Notes: generated from the sequence alone by a model not told the origin. Shown: positions 54,401-63,017, numbered from the stretch's first letter. The stretch is DNA of 64,000 nt from Pontibacterium sp049603715 (GCA_049603715.1 JBMYSW010000006.1:62001-126000), one strand, 5' to 3'. Numbers and translations: made by a program.

Positions 54401-56965
54401 TAAAATATCTTGACCAGCGCCACCCCAAAGCTTATCTGAACCATTGCCACCAATGAGCGTATCATCACCAGTGTTGCCGGTTAACTTATCATTGCCCGCA
54501 CCACCATCGATACGCACCGATACCGCCGAGCTAGTAGAGAAAACATCATTACCTTTATTCCCAAGCGCGGCCTCGATACCGGCTTGTCCAAGGTCAAAAG
54601 TAACACCGCGTTCGTCACCTACAACGGCGAGGTCATCACCTATACCACCATCTAAGTTAGACTGCAGATCATCAGCATCGATGACTAAAGTATCGTCCCC
54701 TTGGCCGCCCACTAATGTATCTGAGCCACTTCCGCCAAACAGCTGATCATTTCCGTCATTCCCCACAAGAGTATCATTGCCACTTCCACCAAATAGCCTA
54801 TCTCCGCTGTGAGCCCCCTCAATAACGTCATCTCCGCTCAATCCATAAATGGTAACGGGTGAGCTACCCACGACTTTTAATGCATCGCTAGCTGAACTAC
54901 CTACGACCAGCTCTACATTTTTTATTTGGGCGTTAACATCACCACCACTGGCGCTATCTAACAAAACAGTATCGCAACCAGCGCCACCATCAATCAAAGT
55001 ATCCGAGCTATCTACAATAAAGGTATCATGCCCTGCGCCGCCCGTTAGGGTATCCACACCTGCACCACCGATGATGATATCGTCTCCCTCACCACCAGTT
55101 ATTGTATCGTTTCCATCGCCGCCCGAAAGAAAGTCATTTCCCTTGTTTCCGGATAGGCGGTCATTCCCCGAGCGCCCATACATACTTACTGCGCCATGAG
55201 TAGATGTGGAAAAAGTATCATCCCCTGTGCTACCATTAATAACTTCAATACCTGATGCACCAAGGTCAAACTGCTTACCCATGCTGCCTTTAATATCAAC
55301 AGCATCAATACCGGAGCCACCTTGTACCGATAGGTCCAAATCATCGATCACAATATAGTCATTACCGGCGCCACCGTTATAACTATCTGCTCCGTCTGCC
55401 CCCATCAATAAGTCATGGCCATCACTACCGATTAGAGTGTCATCCCCTTTTGCCCCGTAAATAAGCGACGAGTCGGTGGTCGCATTCAGAGTTTCGCCAT
55501 CATTGGTCCCTAAGGCAGCTCCATCAAACGACACCGAAGAGATTAGCGAGTTTGTAGCCAGTAGCGTTGCTGTTCGGCTATCTTTAATGTCTGCAAGGCT
55601 GCTTGCGTCTGCTTTATGGTATGCAAACTCAGTATCACCCAACGCGGATTTACGCCCGTCAACGTAGGTGAAATGCCCAGTGCCATGTACTGTGTTGTCA
55701 CCATCTTGATAAGCAACTTCATCAGAATAAAGGTGTATAGACTCGATACCGAGAGAGTCTAACGTAGACACCTCACCCTCATCCGAGATTCCATCTTGAT
55801 TTTTATCTTGCCAAACGACAAAGCTACCCCATTCGGCATCAGCAGCACTTAGCTCACCGTCACCGTTGGTATCGAATGCACGCAACCCTTCAAGGTCCGT
55901 TTGGGCCCCATCTTTGTAGCCAGTGAATACTATTTCGTCAGACTCAACGATCTCTCCATCATTGCCTTTATCATACGCCAAGATGCCATCGTCAGCTCCT
56001 ACCCAGCCAGTTAGGTCTCTATGACCATCACCATCAAAATCAAAGGCTGCCGAAGACTGGTCTGAAGAGGTTAGCTCCACTCCATCGCCGTCTAGGTCTA
56101 GTACGACCGGCGGCCCTCCCCAATCACCATTTTCGTCGGCGAAGCCGCCTTTATCCATTGTAGGTGTATCATCTTCATCTGATGAGTCAGACCCCGTCCA
56201 ACGATCCCAAAAGCGTTCCCACCAACTATCGCGATCGTCATCGTCCCCTTGGCCACTATCGCGCTGTGCTTTTTCCGCCTCTTCGACTTTTGTCTGCCCA
56301 TCAGCAGCGTAGCTCTCTGTTATCTCGTCTGTGTCTATAGATATTTGGTCGTATGTGGATGAAGCGACCCCTTCGGTCAGCCCATCTTGCCTAGAGTTAG
56401 GTATGGAAAAAGTTTCTTGCAGTTCCCCACCGCGGTTGCTTAACTTTTCCAATCGCTCGTCACGAACTTGCCTTCTTGTTTTGAAAGCCCTAACTTCAGC
56501 AGCATTTTGTTCATCAATGGATGTAGGAAAAGTACCAAAGCCTCCGAACTCATCAGTCATTTCATTGCGCTCGACTATTTGCTCGTAGGTTAGCTCCGGT
56601 GTCATAGCTTCACCGTACATTCTCCCATACTTCCCCCCAATAGCACCTCCCGCGACCCCACCTACTTTTGTCTTGGTGATTGCCACACCAGCGCCCGCGC
56701 CTAAAGCGGAGCCAACAGTCTCAGCTCCTAGCCTAATAGCGTCTCTCACAGTATCGTCCGACAAAGCCAGTTGCGCAGCCTTTACGCCAATCTCAAGCTT
56801 ACTCACAATGCCCGAAGCTGTAATCACACGACTCGTATATTTCCCCTCCACCTCTAAATCCGTTAAGGTCGCTGCTATTAGATCAATGTCGCCCTTTAAG
56901 TCAGAGAAACTCTCTACACCGTTATCAAAGTCACCTTTATTAATACTTCCATCTTTATTTATCAC
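51488..56965 (-). CDS. Giant RTX protein, type I secretion substrate
   Basis: An 1825-aa acidic repeat protein starting at GTG 56965 with AAGGAGA upstream. There is no signal peptide. Residues 1-215 are a unique helical N-terminus with a Gly/Ala-rich segment (LGAGAGVAITKTKVGGVAGG). Residues about 280-420 carry several calcium loops (VVLDLDGDGVEL, FDFDGDGHRD, DTNGDGELSAADA, DKNQDGISDEGE), as in FrpC-like proteins. More than 1100 residues of GGxGxDxLx repeats follow. The last 120 residues hold a haemolysin-type C-terminal domain (LWFKRSGSNLHVSIIGTQD) and the secretion signal ending SWQAA. No enzymatic domain was recognised, so toxin, adhesin or surface-layer roles are all possible. Confidence 0.92.
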   Translation of the reverse strand: MINKDGSINKGDFDNGVESFSDLKGDIDLIAATLTDLEVEGKYTSRVITASGIVSKLEIGVKAAQLALSDDTVRDAIRLGAETVGSALGAGAGVAITKTKVGGVAGGAIGGKYGRMYGEAMTPELTYEQIVERNEMTDEFGGFGTFPTSIDEQNAAEVRAFKTRRQVRDERLEKLSNRGGELQETFSIPNSRQDGLTEGVASSTYDQISIDTDEITESYAADGQTKVEEAEKAQRDSGQGDDDDRDSWWERFWDRWTGSDSSDEDDTPTMDKGGFADENGDWGGPPVVLDLDGDGVELTSSDQSSAAFDFDGDGHRDLTGWVGADDGILAYDKGNDGEIVESDEIVFTGYKDGAQTDLEGLRAFDTNGDGELSAADAEWGSFVVWQDKNQDGISDEGEVSTLDSLGIESIHLYSDEVAYQDGDNTVHGTGHFTYVDGRKSALGDTEFAYHKADASSLADIKDSRTATLLATNSLISSVSFDGAALGTNDGETLNATTDSSLIYGAKGDDTLIGSDGHDLLMGADGADSYNGGAGNDYIVIDDLDLSVQGGSGIDAVDIKGSMGKQFDLGASGIEVINGSTGDDTFSTSTHGAVSMYGRSGNDRLSGNKGNDFLSGGDGNDTITGGEGDDIIIGGAGVDTLTGGAGHDTFIVDSSDTLIDGGAGCDTVLLDSASGGDVNAQIKNVELVVGSSASDALKVVGSSPVTIYGLSGDDVIEGAHSGDRLFGGSGNDTLVGNDGNDQLFGGSGSDTLVGGQGDDTLVIDADDLQSNLDGGIGDDLAVVGDERGVTFDLGQAGIEAALGNKGNDVFSTSSAVSVRIDGGAGNDKLTGNTGDDTLIGGNGSDKLWGGAGQDILIGGEGSDSLLGEAGDDLLFIDADDQQAKVSGGDGFDTVVVSDERGVDFDLGAANIEVAIGNEGGDTFSHSGDYTVLVDGGLGNDVISGGAGDDVLTGSQGDDALVGHSGNDLLAGGTGSDNISGGDGHDYAFGDQGNDTLSGNDGNDVLSGGDGNDRLFGGEGSDVLSGDSGNDVIGGGTGADFITGGAGNDVIDAGEGVDAILFSGAVYEYNFETNANGSADVADTVAYRDGTDTVSNSEVMTFGGRAFNTDILLNQNEIGTDASEHVRGDGGNDNIAGFAGDDVLIGFGGDDVIRGNEGNDEIYGNEGEDTLRGDDGSDFIAGGDGNDHIRGDAGDDSLKGEQGDDLLRGGDGDDLLSGGKGNDSLYGGNGDDTAVFSGTRDQYVISQLGSGFYQVHDTLASRDGTDTVRGVENFEFADGSWSLQDIDKETPNAGSLVYDPFVGFAAMDFQEGSHDPNEAKKYTTSGHYIRAGNANDVISLGNSRNTVYAGNGNNQVTTGKSNDNVYSGNGNDVVSTGAGHDRVNAGDGNNVIDTGTGYGSVDAGRGNDHITMGDSGAVARSGAGNDVITTGNGRDYIVAGSGDNQVITGSGQDYVTSQGGDDVVLAHGHHVRVRAGDGDNVVDAGSGYGWVETGSGDDDIKTGNGGSMIRSGAGDDVIEAGHGSNYINAGSGNNKITSGDGRDNIYSGSGDDYITAGDGRDRIYAGDGDNTVAAGDGYVYVQTGKGDDQITIGDGGGVVRSGSGDDIVVTGNGRHTIDLGQGNNNVVAGNGADYIRSFDGSDEIRAGAGNDRVYAGKGNDIISGEAGNDYLYGGEGSDILSGGAGRDYLYGQQGNDTYQFGRGDGVDIIYDYERYSARSQQSNGGDSIEFGAGVDADQLWFKRSGSNLHVSIIGTQDSITVSNWFSGDDYKVEEFVLDDDSVLSANQVDQLVNAMASFNAPAMGESELTGAVKEELQPVIAASWQAA
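52010..52819 (-). repeat. Three tandem 90-residue super-repeats in the RTX protein
   Basis: Three copies of exactly 270 bp each (52819-52550, 52549-52280, 52279-52010). Each begins AGDGxN and contains GYxxVxTGxGDDxI, then a VARSGAG- or MIRSGAG-like motif. Each is ten 9-residue RTX units, but with position-specific sequence at units 2, 4 and 6, so the 90-residue block itself was duplicated. Confidence 0.85.
54020..55363 (-). repeat. Four tandem 111-113-residue super-repeats in the RTX protein
   Basis: Modules begin at 55363, 55030, 54697 and 54358 (111, 111, 113 and about 113 residues). Each starts DD-T/L-L-hydrophobic-IDADD or similar, has a non-RTX segment FDLGxxGIExxxGxxGxDxFS (diverged in module 2), and then five to six RTX units. 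This is a second repeat family, distinct from the 90-residue one. Confidence 0.8.
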
Positions 56966-56994
56966 CGTTATTATCTCCTTATAAGTTATGCCCG

Positions 56995-57594
56995 TTAGTT
57001 TTTAGAACATCGTATATTATTCACTAGAATACACAAACAATAGCCACTCACAGTTATTGTAAAAAAATTAAGAAAAACAAGAAATCCATAAAAATAAAAT
57101 GAGGTAAAACTTTTATAGAGCACATTGTTTGCAAGCGTATTATACGATGTAGAGTCGAAGTCTATCTCGCCATAAAATAAAAACGAAAAAATAGAAATAA
57201 GTGGAAAAGATAAAATTGAAAGCCCAAAAGGGATCCAGCTGCGTTTCCTTCCCCAATATATAAAAACGTTATTCACGTACACATCAATAGAATTAGCAAT
57301 ATCTACTTTACATTCACTCCTATTTAAAAACACTATAGAAAAAGATAGACCAATTATAATGCTAGAGATATACATTATCAGATACGACAAAGATCTACCC
57401 TCATATCCATTTGAGGCTAATGCATTAATATTTTTAGAAAGAAATGGAATATACTCAAACCAATCAAAAAACAAAAAACTCCCCCTAACGAAAAACCAAC
57501 AAAATAAACAAACCAAAAATAAGAATATATAAAACCTTACTGCCAGCCTCATTACAGGCTTTGGGTACGCATAAATTGTATTACTATCCTTCAT
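56995..57594 (-). CDS. Uncharacterised AT-rich membrane protein, 199 aa
   Basis: Four strong hydrophobic segments (FYIFLFLVCLFCWFFV, LIMYISSIIIGLSFSIVF, FGLSILSFPLISIFSFLF, and FFTITVSGYCLCILV) with short loops. Base composition is clearly more AT-rich than its neighbours and aromatic residues are abundant, which suggests recent acquisition. ATG 57594 with TGAGG is preferred; TTG 57606 is possible. It sits between the HlyD gene (15 bp away) and the RTX gene, within the secretion operon. I do not recognise a family. An immunity or accessory role towards the RTX protein is conceivable, but position is the only support. Confidence 0.7.
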   Translation of the reverse strand: MKDSNTIYAYPKPVMRLAVRFYIFLFLVCLFCWFFVRGSFLFFDWFEYIPFLSKNINALASNGYEGRSLSYLIMYISSIIIGLSFSIVFLNRSECKVDIANSIDVYVNNVFIYWGRKRSWIPFGLSILSFPLISIFSFLFYGEIDFDSTSYNTLANNVLYKSFTSFYFYGFLVFLNFFTITVSGYCLCILVNNIRCSKN

Positions 57595-57609
57595 ATGAAA
57601 CCTCAAAAT

Positions 57610-59010
57610 TCACCTTTCCCTTACACTCTCATTTACCGCTTTTAAAAGCGGAGCTAAAAAATATTCAACCACTCTCCTCTTACCTGTCTGCGCTTCGAGC
57701 ATCACCGTCATACCAGGCGTTATCGTTACACTCTTACCATTTACGGGCAACGCCGTAGCATTAAGCGCAACTTGAGCTTTGTAAATAAAGCCGAGCTGCT
57801 CATCTGCAATGGCATCATCCGATAAGTTCGTAATTTCGCCCTCCAACAAGCCATATTTTGTAAACGGAAACGCATCCACTTTTACCACAACCCGCTGCCC
57901 CTCCTCGACAAAGCCAACGTCTTTATTTGCAACCATGGCCTCGACCATCAAGGTTTGGTTAAACGGGACAACTTTCATTAGCTCTTGCGCAGGGGTAACA
58001 ACACCTCCAAGAGTGTGCACACTAAGCTGCTCGACAACACCGTCTATAGGAGAAGTTAGTTGAGTGTGGGACAGTTGTGTCAAACCTTTCTGATGCTCTT
58101 CAGTTAGCCCTGCATATCGACGTTCCGCATCTTGGAGGCTGGCCATCGCTTGGCTAAGATATTCACTGGCCATATGCCGACGGCGGGCGTCAATTTCTTG
58201 CAGGCCTTGCTCAAGCTCGGATACTTGATGCCGCTGTGCTAATAGGTCGTGAACATACTCTAACCGCTGCTGTTCAAAGCGTAAAAACTCTTGCTCAGCA
58301 ATCACTCTTTTTTCTTTTAGTTCTTGGTAACTCTCAGTTCGGCGCTCTATTATGGGCAATATAGCCTCAAGCTTTTTAACTTGCTGTTCAGCCATTCTTT
58401 TTTCGGCTTTCACCCGCTCTGCCTCGGCTGAAAGGGAATGGTTTCGGTCGTTATATTCTTGTTGTTGCGATGTAAGCAAAAGCTGGTGACGCTTCTGAGC
58501 GGGAGGGTAATGCCGAACTCCCTCAGGCAAGCCCTCTAGTGTATCGTTAGACAGTGTTGCTATAGGCCCTCCTGCTAATTCAGTATTGTTGTAGTCAGGA
58601 AGAGGTGGATTACTCTCGCTTTTGTTCTCTAACCACTGAACAAACTGCTCTAGCCGAGATAACTCGTAAAAGGTGTTGGTAAGCTCAAACTCAATACGCC
58701 TTAGATCCGCCTGTAGCGCTTCATCATTCAGCGAGATCAGTACTTCGCCTTGTTTTACTTGCTGACCTTCAGCAACATGAATTTCTTGAATCGTACCCGC
58801 TTCAAATGGTTGGACTGTTTTACTGTGCCCGACGGGTATTACCTTACCTTGTGCAACAGAAACTATGTCGAGCTCTCCGTAGATTGACCAAGCAACGGCT
58901 AGCACAAAAAAGATTGATATACTCCAGATAATGGCACGGCCAGCGGGAGCTGGTGGTGTGTCTTGGATTTCAATCGCGGCTGGTAAAAACTGGAGCTCTT
59001 CTTTTTTCAC
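57610..59010 (-). CDS. HlyD-family membrane fusion protein of type I secretion
   Basis: A 466-aa periplasmic adaptor. One N-terminal membrane helix (IIWSISIFFVLAVAWSIYG) is followed by a lipoyl half (IQEIHVAEGQQVKQGEVLISL) and a long coiled coil (residues 90-300). The second lipoyl half, LTSPIDGVVEQLSVHTLGGVV, and a beta-barrel ending with the HlyD signature region GMTVMLEAQTGKRRVVEYFLAPL follow. It joins the ABC transporter to the TolC-like channel. It lies 41 bp after the ABC gene. Confidence 0.94.
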   Translation of the reverse strand: MKKEELQFLPAAIEIQDTPPAPAGRAIIWSISIFFVLAVAWSIYGELDIVSVAQGKVIPVGHSKTVQPFEAGTIQEIHVAEGQQVKQGEVLISLNDEALQADLRRIEFELTNTFYELSRLEQFVQWLENKSESNPPLPDYNNTELAGGPIATLSNDTLEGLPEGVRHYPPAQKRHQLLLTSQQQEYNDRNHSLSAEAERVKAEKRMAEQQVKKLEAILPIIERRTESYQELKEKRVIAEQEFLRFEQQRLEYVHDLLAQRHQVSELEQGLQEIDARRRHMASEYLSQAMASLQDAERRYAGLTEEHQKGLTQLSHTQLTSPIDGVVEQLSVHTLGGVVTPAQELMKVVPFNQTLMVEAMVANKDVGFVEEGQRVVVKVDAFPFTKYGLLEGEITNLSDDAIADEQLGFIYKAQVALNATALPVNGKSVTITPGMTVMLEAQTGKRRVVEYFLAPLLKAVNESVRER

Positions 59011-59051
59011 TGTCTTTCTTTCCTTAATTCGACAATGCCGTTTAGTTAAAC

Positions 59052-61196
59052 TTATGCCCTAACACCACTTTGCAAAGCATGTAACTGGGCATACTGGCCT
59101 TTAATTTGAATAAGGTTGTCGTGATTGCCTTGTTCAACCACTTTTCCTTTTTCTACTACCAAAATACGGTCTGAATGGCGCACTGCGCTTAGGCGGTGGG
59201 CGATGATAAACACTGTACGCCCTTTACAGATAGCGCGCATGTTATCTTGAATAATGCGTTCACTCTCGTAATCCAGTGCACTGGTTGCTTCATCAAAAAT
59301 AAGAATACGAGGGTTGGTCACAAGCGCCCGTGCAATGGCGATACGTTGACGCTGGCCACCAGATAGGTTGGAGCCATGCTCACCCACTTCGGTGTCATAG
59401 CCTTCGGGCAGCTCCAATATAAAGTCATGTGCACCGGCTAATTTGGCCGCATGAATCACCGCCTCCATAGGCATGCCAGGGTTGGCTAATGCAATGTTGG
59501 CACGCACCGATTGGTTCATCAAAAAGTTTTCTTGTAATACAACACCCACTTGGCGGCGCAGCCATGCAGGCTCTACCAGCGCAAGATCAACGCCGTCAAT
59601 CAGAATACGGCCTGACTCTGGCACGTAAAGACGCTGTACCAGTTTGGTTAACGTGCTTTTGCCTGATCCTGATCGCCCAACGATACCCACTACTTGCCCA
59701 GCAGGTATATCAAGGGCGATATCGCGCAATACTTGTGGTCTGTCGGGTGCATATCGAAAGCTTACGTGATCAAACTGAACGCGGCCTTTAATGTCCGGAA
59801 GAGTTGCACGACCGGGGTTGTAGCCTGGCTCGGCAGGCGTATTCAGAATATCGCCAAGGCGGCGAACAGAGAGACCGGCTTGCTGAAAGTCTTGCCAAAG
59901 CTGCACTAAGCGAAGGATAGGGCCACTAATGCGCCCAGCGATCATATTAAAGGCGATGAGCTGCCCTACGGAAAGTTCACCTTTAATTACTAGTGTTGCT
60001 CCAACCCATAGGATCAGTACCACCGTGACTTTGTTGATAAACCCTGCAATTTGCCCAGCGATGTTACCTAGGTTAGCAGCTTTAAAGCTGGCGCTCACAT
60101 AACCGGCCAATTGCTCTTCCCAGCGACGTTGCATCTGTGGCTCAACAGCCATGGCTTTCAGAGTCTCAATACCCGTTACCGACTCAACAAGAAAGGCTTG
60201 GTTCTCAGCGCCACGAGCAAATTTTTCTTCTAGCCGAGCCCGAAGGATGGGCGTTACCCAAATAGACAGGATAATATAAAACGGGATGGCACCTGCAACC
60301 ACTGCCGTTAACATAGGGCTGTAGTAATAGAGTACCGCAAAAAACACCACAGTAAATAATAGGTCGATGACCAACGTGAGCGCCGAGCTAGTAAGAAAGT
60401 TACGTATATTCTCTAGCTCGCGCACCCTTGCCACTGAATCGCCTACCCGGCGGGCTTCGAAGTAGGCTAGGGGTAAACGGAGTAAATGATCAAAAAGCTT
60501 AGCGCCAAGCGTCACATCCACTCGGTTAGCGGTATGTGAAAAAACATAAGTACGAAGGCCACCCAGTAACACTTCAAAAAACGATACGGCCAGCAGGCCA
60601 ATAGCAAGTACATCAAGCGTGGTTAATCCACGATGGGCTAGTACCTTGTCGATCACCACTTGGAAAAAGAGCGGGGTAATGAGCGCAAATAGCTGAATAA
60701 AGAACGATGCAACGAGCACTTCCAAGAACAGCTTTTTGTGCTTAACAATCGCAGGAACGAACCAACTAAAACCAAACCTGCCGCCAACGTCTATAAGCTT
60801 CGCACGTTTAGCCACCAATATAAGCGAGCCATTCCAAATTTCCAAAAACTGTTCTTTTGGCAGAGTAAGCGGGCGCCCTTCGAGGGGGTCTTGAACTAGG
60901 ACCTTATCATCTTTAACTCCAGCTAGAATAAAATAATGGCCATCTTTATGCTGAGCAATTGCGGGGGTAGGCATTTTGGATAAGCGAGCCCAGCTAGCCT
61001 CGACACTTTTCACCTTCAGACCAAGGGAGCGGCCAGCGCGGGTGATGGACTGAGCGTTAAAGTGATTTTCGGGTTCGCCGAAGGAGTGGGATATTTGGTC
61101 TGCATCTGCGGCCAAGCCGTGATAGCGCGAAATTTGAACCAAACAAACTAAACCAGTATCAGCAGCACTCTGCTGCGCATGGCCATTAGAATTCAT
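59052..61196 (-). CDS. HlyB-type type I secretion ABC transporter
   Basis: A 714-aa inner-membrane exporter. The N-terminal peptidase-like domain has DTGLVCLVQISRYHG where true C39 peptidases have the catalytic Cys; that position is Thr here. The His (DGHYFIL) and Asp (QDPLEGR) are kept, so it is a non-cleaving C39-like domain that binds the substrate, as in HlyB. Six membrane helices occupy residues 155-430. The ATPase has Walker A VGRSGSGKST, signature LSGGQRQR and Walker B ILIFDEATSALD. It is the first gene of the operon; the promoter lies in 61197-61397. Confidence 0.95.
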   Translation of the reverse strand: MNSNGHAQQSAADTGLVCLVQISRYHGLAADADQISHSFGEPENHFNAQSITRAGRSLGLKVKSVEASWARLSKMPTPAIAQHKDGHYFILAGVKDDKVLVQDPLEGRPLTLPKEQFLEIWNGSLILVAKRAKLIDVGGRFGFSWFVPAIVKHKKLFLEVLVASFFIQLFALITPLFFQVVIDKVLAHRGLTTLDVLAIGLLAVSFFEVLLGGLRTYVFSHTANRVDVTLGAKLFDHLLRLPLAYFEARRVGDSVARVRELENIRNFLTSSALTLVIDLLFTVVFFAVLYYYSPMLTAVVAGAIPFYIILSIWVTPILRARLEEKFARGAENQAFLVESVTGIETLKAMAVEPQMQRRWEEQLAGYVSASFKAANLGNIAGQIAGFINKVTVVLILWVGATLVIKGELSVGQLIAFNMIAGRISGPILRLVQLWQDFQQAGLSVRRLGDILNTPAEPGYNPGRATLPDIKGRVQFDHVSFRYAPDRPQVLRDIALDIPAGQVVGIVGRSGSGKSTLTKLVQRLYVPESGRILIDGVDLALVEPAWLRRQVGVVLQENFLMNQSVRANIALANPGMPMEAVIHAAKLAGAHDFILELPEGYDTEVGEHGSNLSGGQRQRIAIARALVTNPRILIFDEATSALDYESERIIQDNMRAICKGRTVFIIAHRLSAVRHSDRILVVEKGKVVEQGNHDNLIQIKGQYAQLHALQSGVRA

Positions 61197-61397
61197 TCTT
61201 GATAATCCCTTATCAATACAGCAATGTTTATTTTTTGAGCGAGTATAAGTAAATACTTAAGTTACATCACTACAAATAAGTGTAAATACCGGGACTGAGC
61301 AATTGCCACGCGCCAAGCCTAGTTGACTAATTTGGTAACTCCTACCCCCCTATCTCACAAGAGCTCAAACACTGCATTCCTTAACGAAACACGGGTA

Positions 61398-61560
61398 TCA
61401 GCTTGGAAAATAAAGCATAGCACCCACACCGCAATATTTAGCGCGCCATTTGTAAAACGGACCTGGGCTCATGCCTTGCTCACGCCATAACTCCAGCGCA
61501 CATGAAGGCAGCCTCGGACTGTTTTAAAATAGCCATGATCTGGCCGTCGATATAACCAAA
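61398..61560 (-). mobile_element. Remnant of an IS3-family OrfA transposase
   Basis: Translating the minus strand gives YIDGQIMAILKQSEAAF and then, after a frameshift, LELWREQGMSPGPFYKWRAK. These match the N-terminal helix-turn-helix of IS3-group OrfA proteins (SQIMAILKQAE...LCREHGMSxATFYKWRAKYGG). Only about 50 codons remain. No inverted repeats or OrfB are visible. Confidence 0.75.
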
Positions 61561-61572
61561 CACTCCCATGCT

Positions 61573-61919
61573 GAAGCATCTTGCGCCGCTCTGGCCATCA
61601 GAAGCCGTTGTAGATCACTTTAGCGTAGCGATGCATTACTTCATTTGTAAGGTGCGTAGCTTCACGATCTAGGGTGATAGACTCGGTTGCACGGCCCGCC
61701 TGAAGTTTTGTAACAGCCGCGTGACTTCATGCCAGCAAAGCGGCTTTCTACGACATCCAAACGACCTACGCCGTTTTCACCACCAATTTTGTTTAGGCAA
61801 CTAAGAAAAGTTGCAGGAGTCATTGCTGCGCCGTTAATCTCAACAATGTCATCTTTATTCGTAAGGCGGGTCAAGGAGAGGGTTACCACTGAAAGCAAAG
61901 GTGAGTAACTCGAATTCAC
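61573..61919 (-). pseudogene. argG: Fragment of argininosuccinate synthase (argG)
   Basis: The reading frame from about 61860 gives EINGAAMTPATFLSCLNKI followed by GGENGVGRLDVVESRFAGMKSRGC, which is the C-terminal part of ArgG. It then shifts frame to ESITLDREATHL and HRYAKVIYNGF, followed by a stop and WPERRKMLQ, all in ArgG order. At least one frameshift and one in-frame stop are seen, and the N-terminal two thirds of the gene are missing. This is a dead fragment between the tRNA terminator and the IS3 remnant. Confidence 0.85.
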
Positions 61920-61963
61920 CCTTGCAGGCAGTAAGGCTGGGGAATCGAGGAATTTTAGGCAGC

Positions 61964-61996
61964 AAAAAACCCCGAAACCTTTTAAGTCGCGGGGTT
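61964..61996 (-). terminator. Rho-independent terminator of the tRNA operon
   Basis: On the minus strand a 7-bp stem AACCCCG / CGGGGTT with a 15-nt loop is followed by TTTT, 15 bp after the tRNA-Leu 3' end. Confidence 0.85.
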
Positions 61997-62011
61997 GATA
62001 TGGGTCTTACG

Positions 62012-62098
62012 TGGTGCCCGGGACCGGACTCGAACCGGTACACTCGTTAGAGCGGGAGATTTTAAGTCTCCTGTGTCTACCAATTTCACCACCCGGGC
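62012..62098 (-). tRNA. tRNA-Leu(UAA)
   Basis: 87 nt including the encoded CCA. The acceptor stem GCCCGGG / CCCGGGC pairs perfectly. The anticodon stem GGAGA / TCTCC encloses CTTAAAA with anticodon TAA. A long variable arm (CGCTCTAACGAGTG) and the T loop GGTTCGAGTCC are present, so it is a class II tRNA. Confidence 0.97.
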
Positions 62099-62113
62099 GG
62101 GTGGTACACAAAA

Positions 62114-62187
62114 TGGAGGCTGGAGTCGGAATCGAACCGGCGTACACGGAGTTGCAGTCCGCTGCATGACCACTCTGCCATCCAGCC
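62114..62187 (-). tRNA. tRNA-Cys(GCA)
   Basis: 74 nt with encoded CCA. Acceptor stem GGCTGGA / TCCAGCC, anticodon loop ACTGCAA with anticodon GCA, T loop GGTTCGATTCC. Confidence 0.97.
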
Positions 62188-62305
62188 CTTTTGTGTAAGG
62201 CTTTCGCCCAAACAACGTATTTAACTTTATAAGTGGAGCAATATAAAGCAAATACTTATTACACGACGGCTTTAACAAGTTAGCGTATATGCTATCACGT
62301 TAAGT

Positions 62306-62381
<76 letters not shown>

Positions 62382-62468
62382 CCTGCCGTGTAAGTGGTGC
62401 GTATTATAGAGATCCCCTTTTTCATGTCAACAATAAAATTGCAAAAAAATTACTTATTTTTTAAATAC

Positions 62469-63017
62469 TTACAGATCTTGTTTTAACTCTGGCCACGCAG
62501 CAACCAAATACTGCATCATTGACCAAAATGTGAGCAGCGCAGCTGCATACAAAGTAACCTGCCCTACCTGCGTCAACCATTCAATGCCCGGTGCGACGGT
62601 TAACACAATCAACGCAATCATTTGAAAAGTGGTTTTTACCTTACCAATGTAAGACACCGCCACTTGCGAGCGCTTGCCCAAACTGGCCATCCATTCGCGC
62701 AGGGCCGAAATAATGAGCTCACGACCAATGATAATTAGGCCCGCCACAGTGACAGCCAGGTGATTGTATTCCACAACAATCAGCACCATTGCCACAACGA
62801 CCATCAACTTATCTGCCACTGGGTCTAAAAATGCACCAAAAGGCGTTTGTTGGTTGAGTTTGCGGGCAAGATAACCGTCAGCCCAGTCGGTAATCGCCGC
62901 TAAGCCGAATACTGCTCCGGCAAGCCAAGGCGCCCATGCGGCATTAAGCTGAAAAATCACCACGTAAACAGGAATAAGTAGAATACGTAGACTCGTAAGA
63001 ATATTTGGTATTTTCAT
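62469..63017 (-). CDS. pgsA: CDP-diacylglycerol--glycerol-3-phosphate 3-phosphatidyltransferase
   Basis: An inner-membrane enzyme that makes phosphatidylglycerol phosphate. The CDP-alcohol phosphotransferase signature D-G-x2-A-R-x8-G-x3-D-x3-D appears as DWADGYLARKLNQQTPFGAF followed by LDPVADKLM (residues about 43-70). MKIPNILTSLRILLIPVYV is the usual first helix. The length of 182 aa equals E. coli PgsA. It lies 35 bp after uvrC and before the tRNAs, as in E. coli. Confidence 0.96.
   Translation of the reverse strand: MKIPNILTSLRILLIPVYVVIFQLNAAWAPWLAGAVFGLAAITDWADGYLARKLNQQTPFGAFLDPVADKLMVVVAMVLIVVEYNHLAVTVAGLIIIGRELIISALREWMASLGKRSQVAVSYIGKVKTTFQMIALIVLTVAPGIEWLTQVGQVTLYAAALLTFWSMMQYLVAAWPELKQDL

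Noticed and set aside
62012..62098. tRNA-Leu as an integration (att) site for the RTX/hydrogenase region
   Set aside because: I found no second copy of the tRNA 3' end in the window and no integrase gene; only an argG and an IS3 fragment lie downstream.
61982..62278. Open frames over the three tRNA genes on both strands
   Set aside because: They run through well-formed tRNA cloverleafs and have no ribosome-binding site or protein character.
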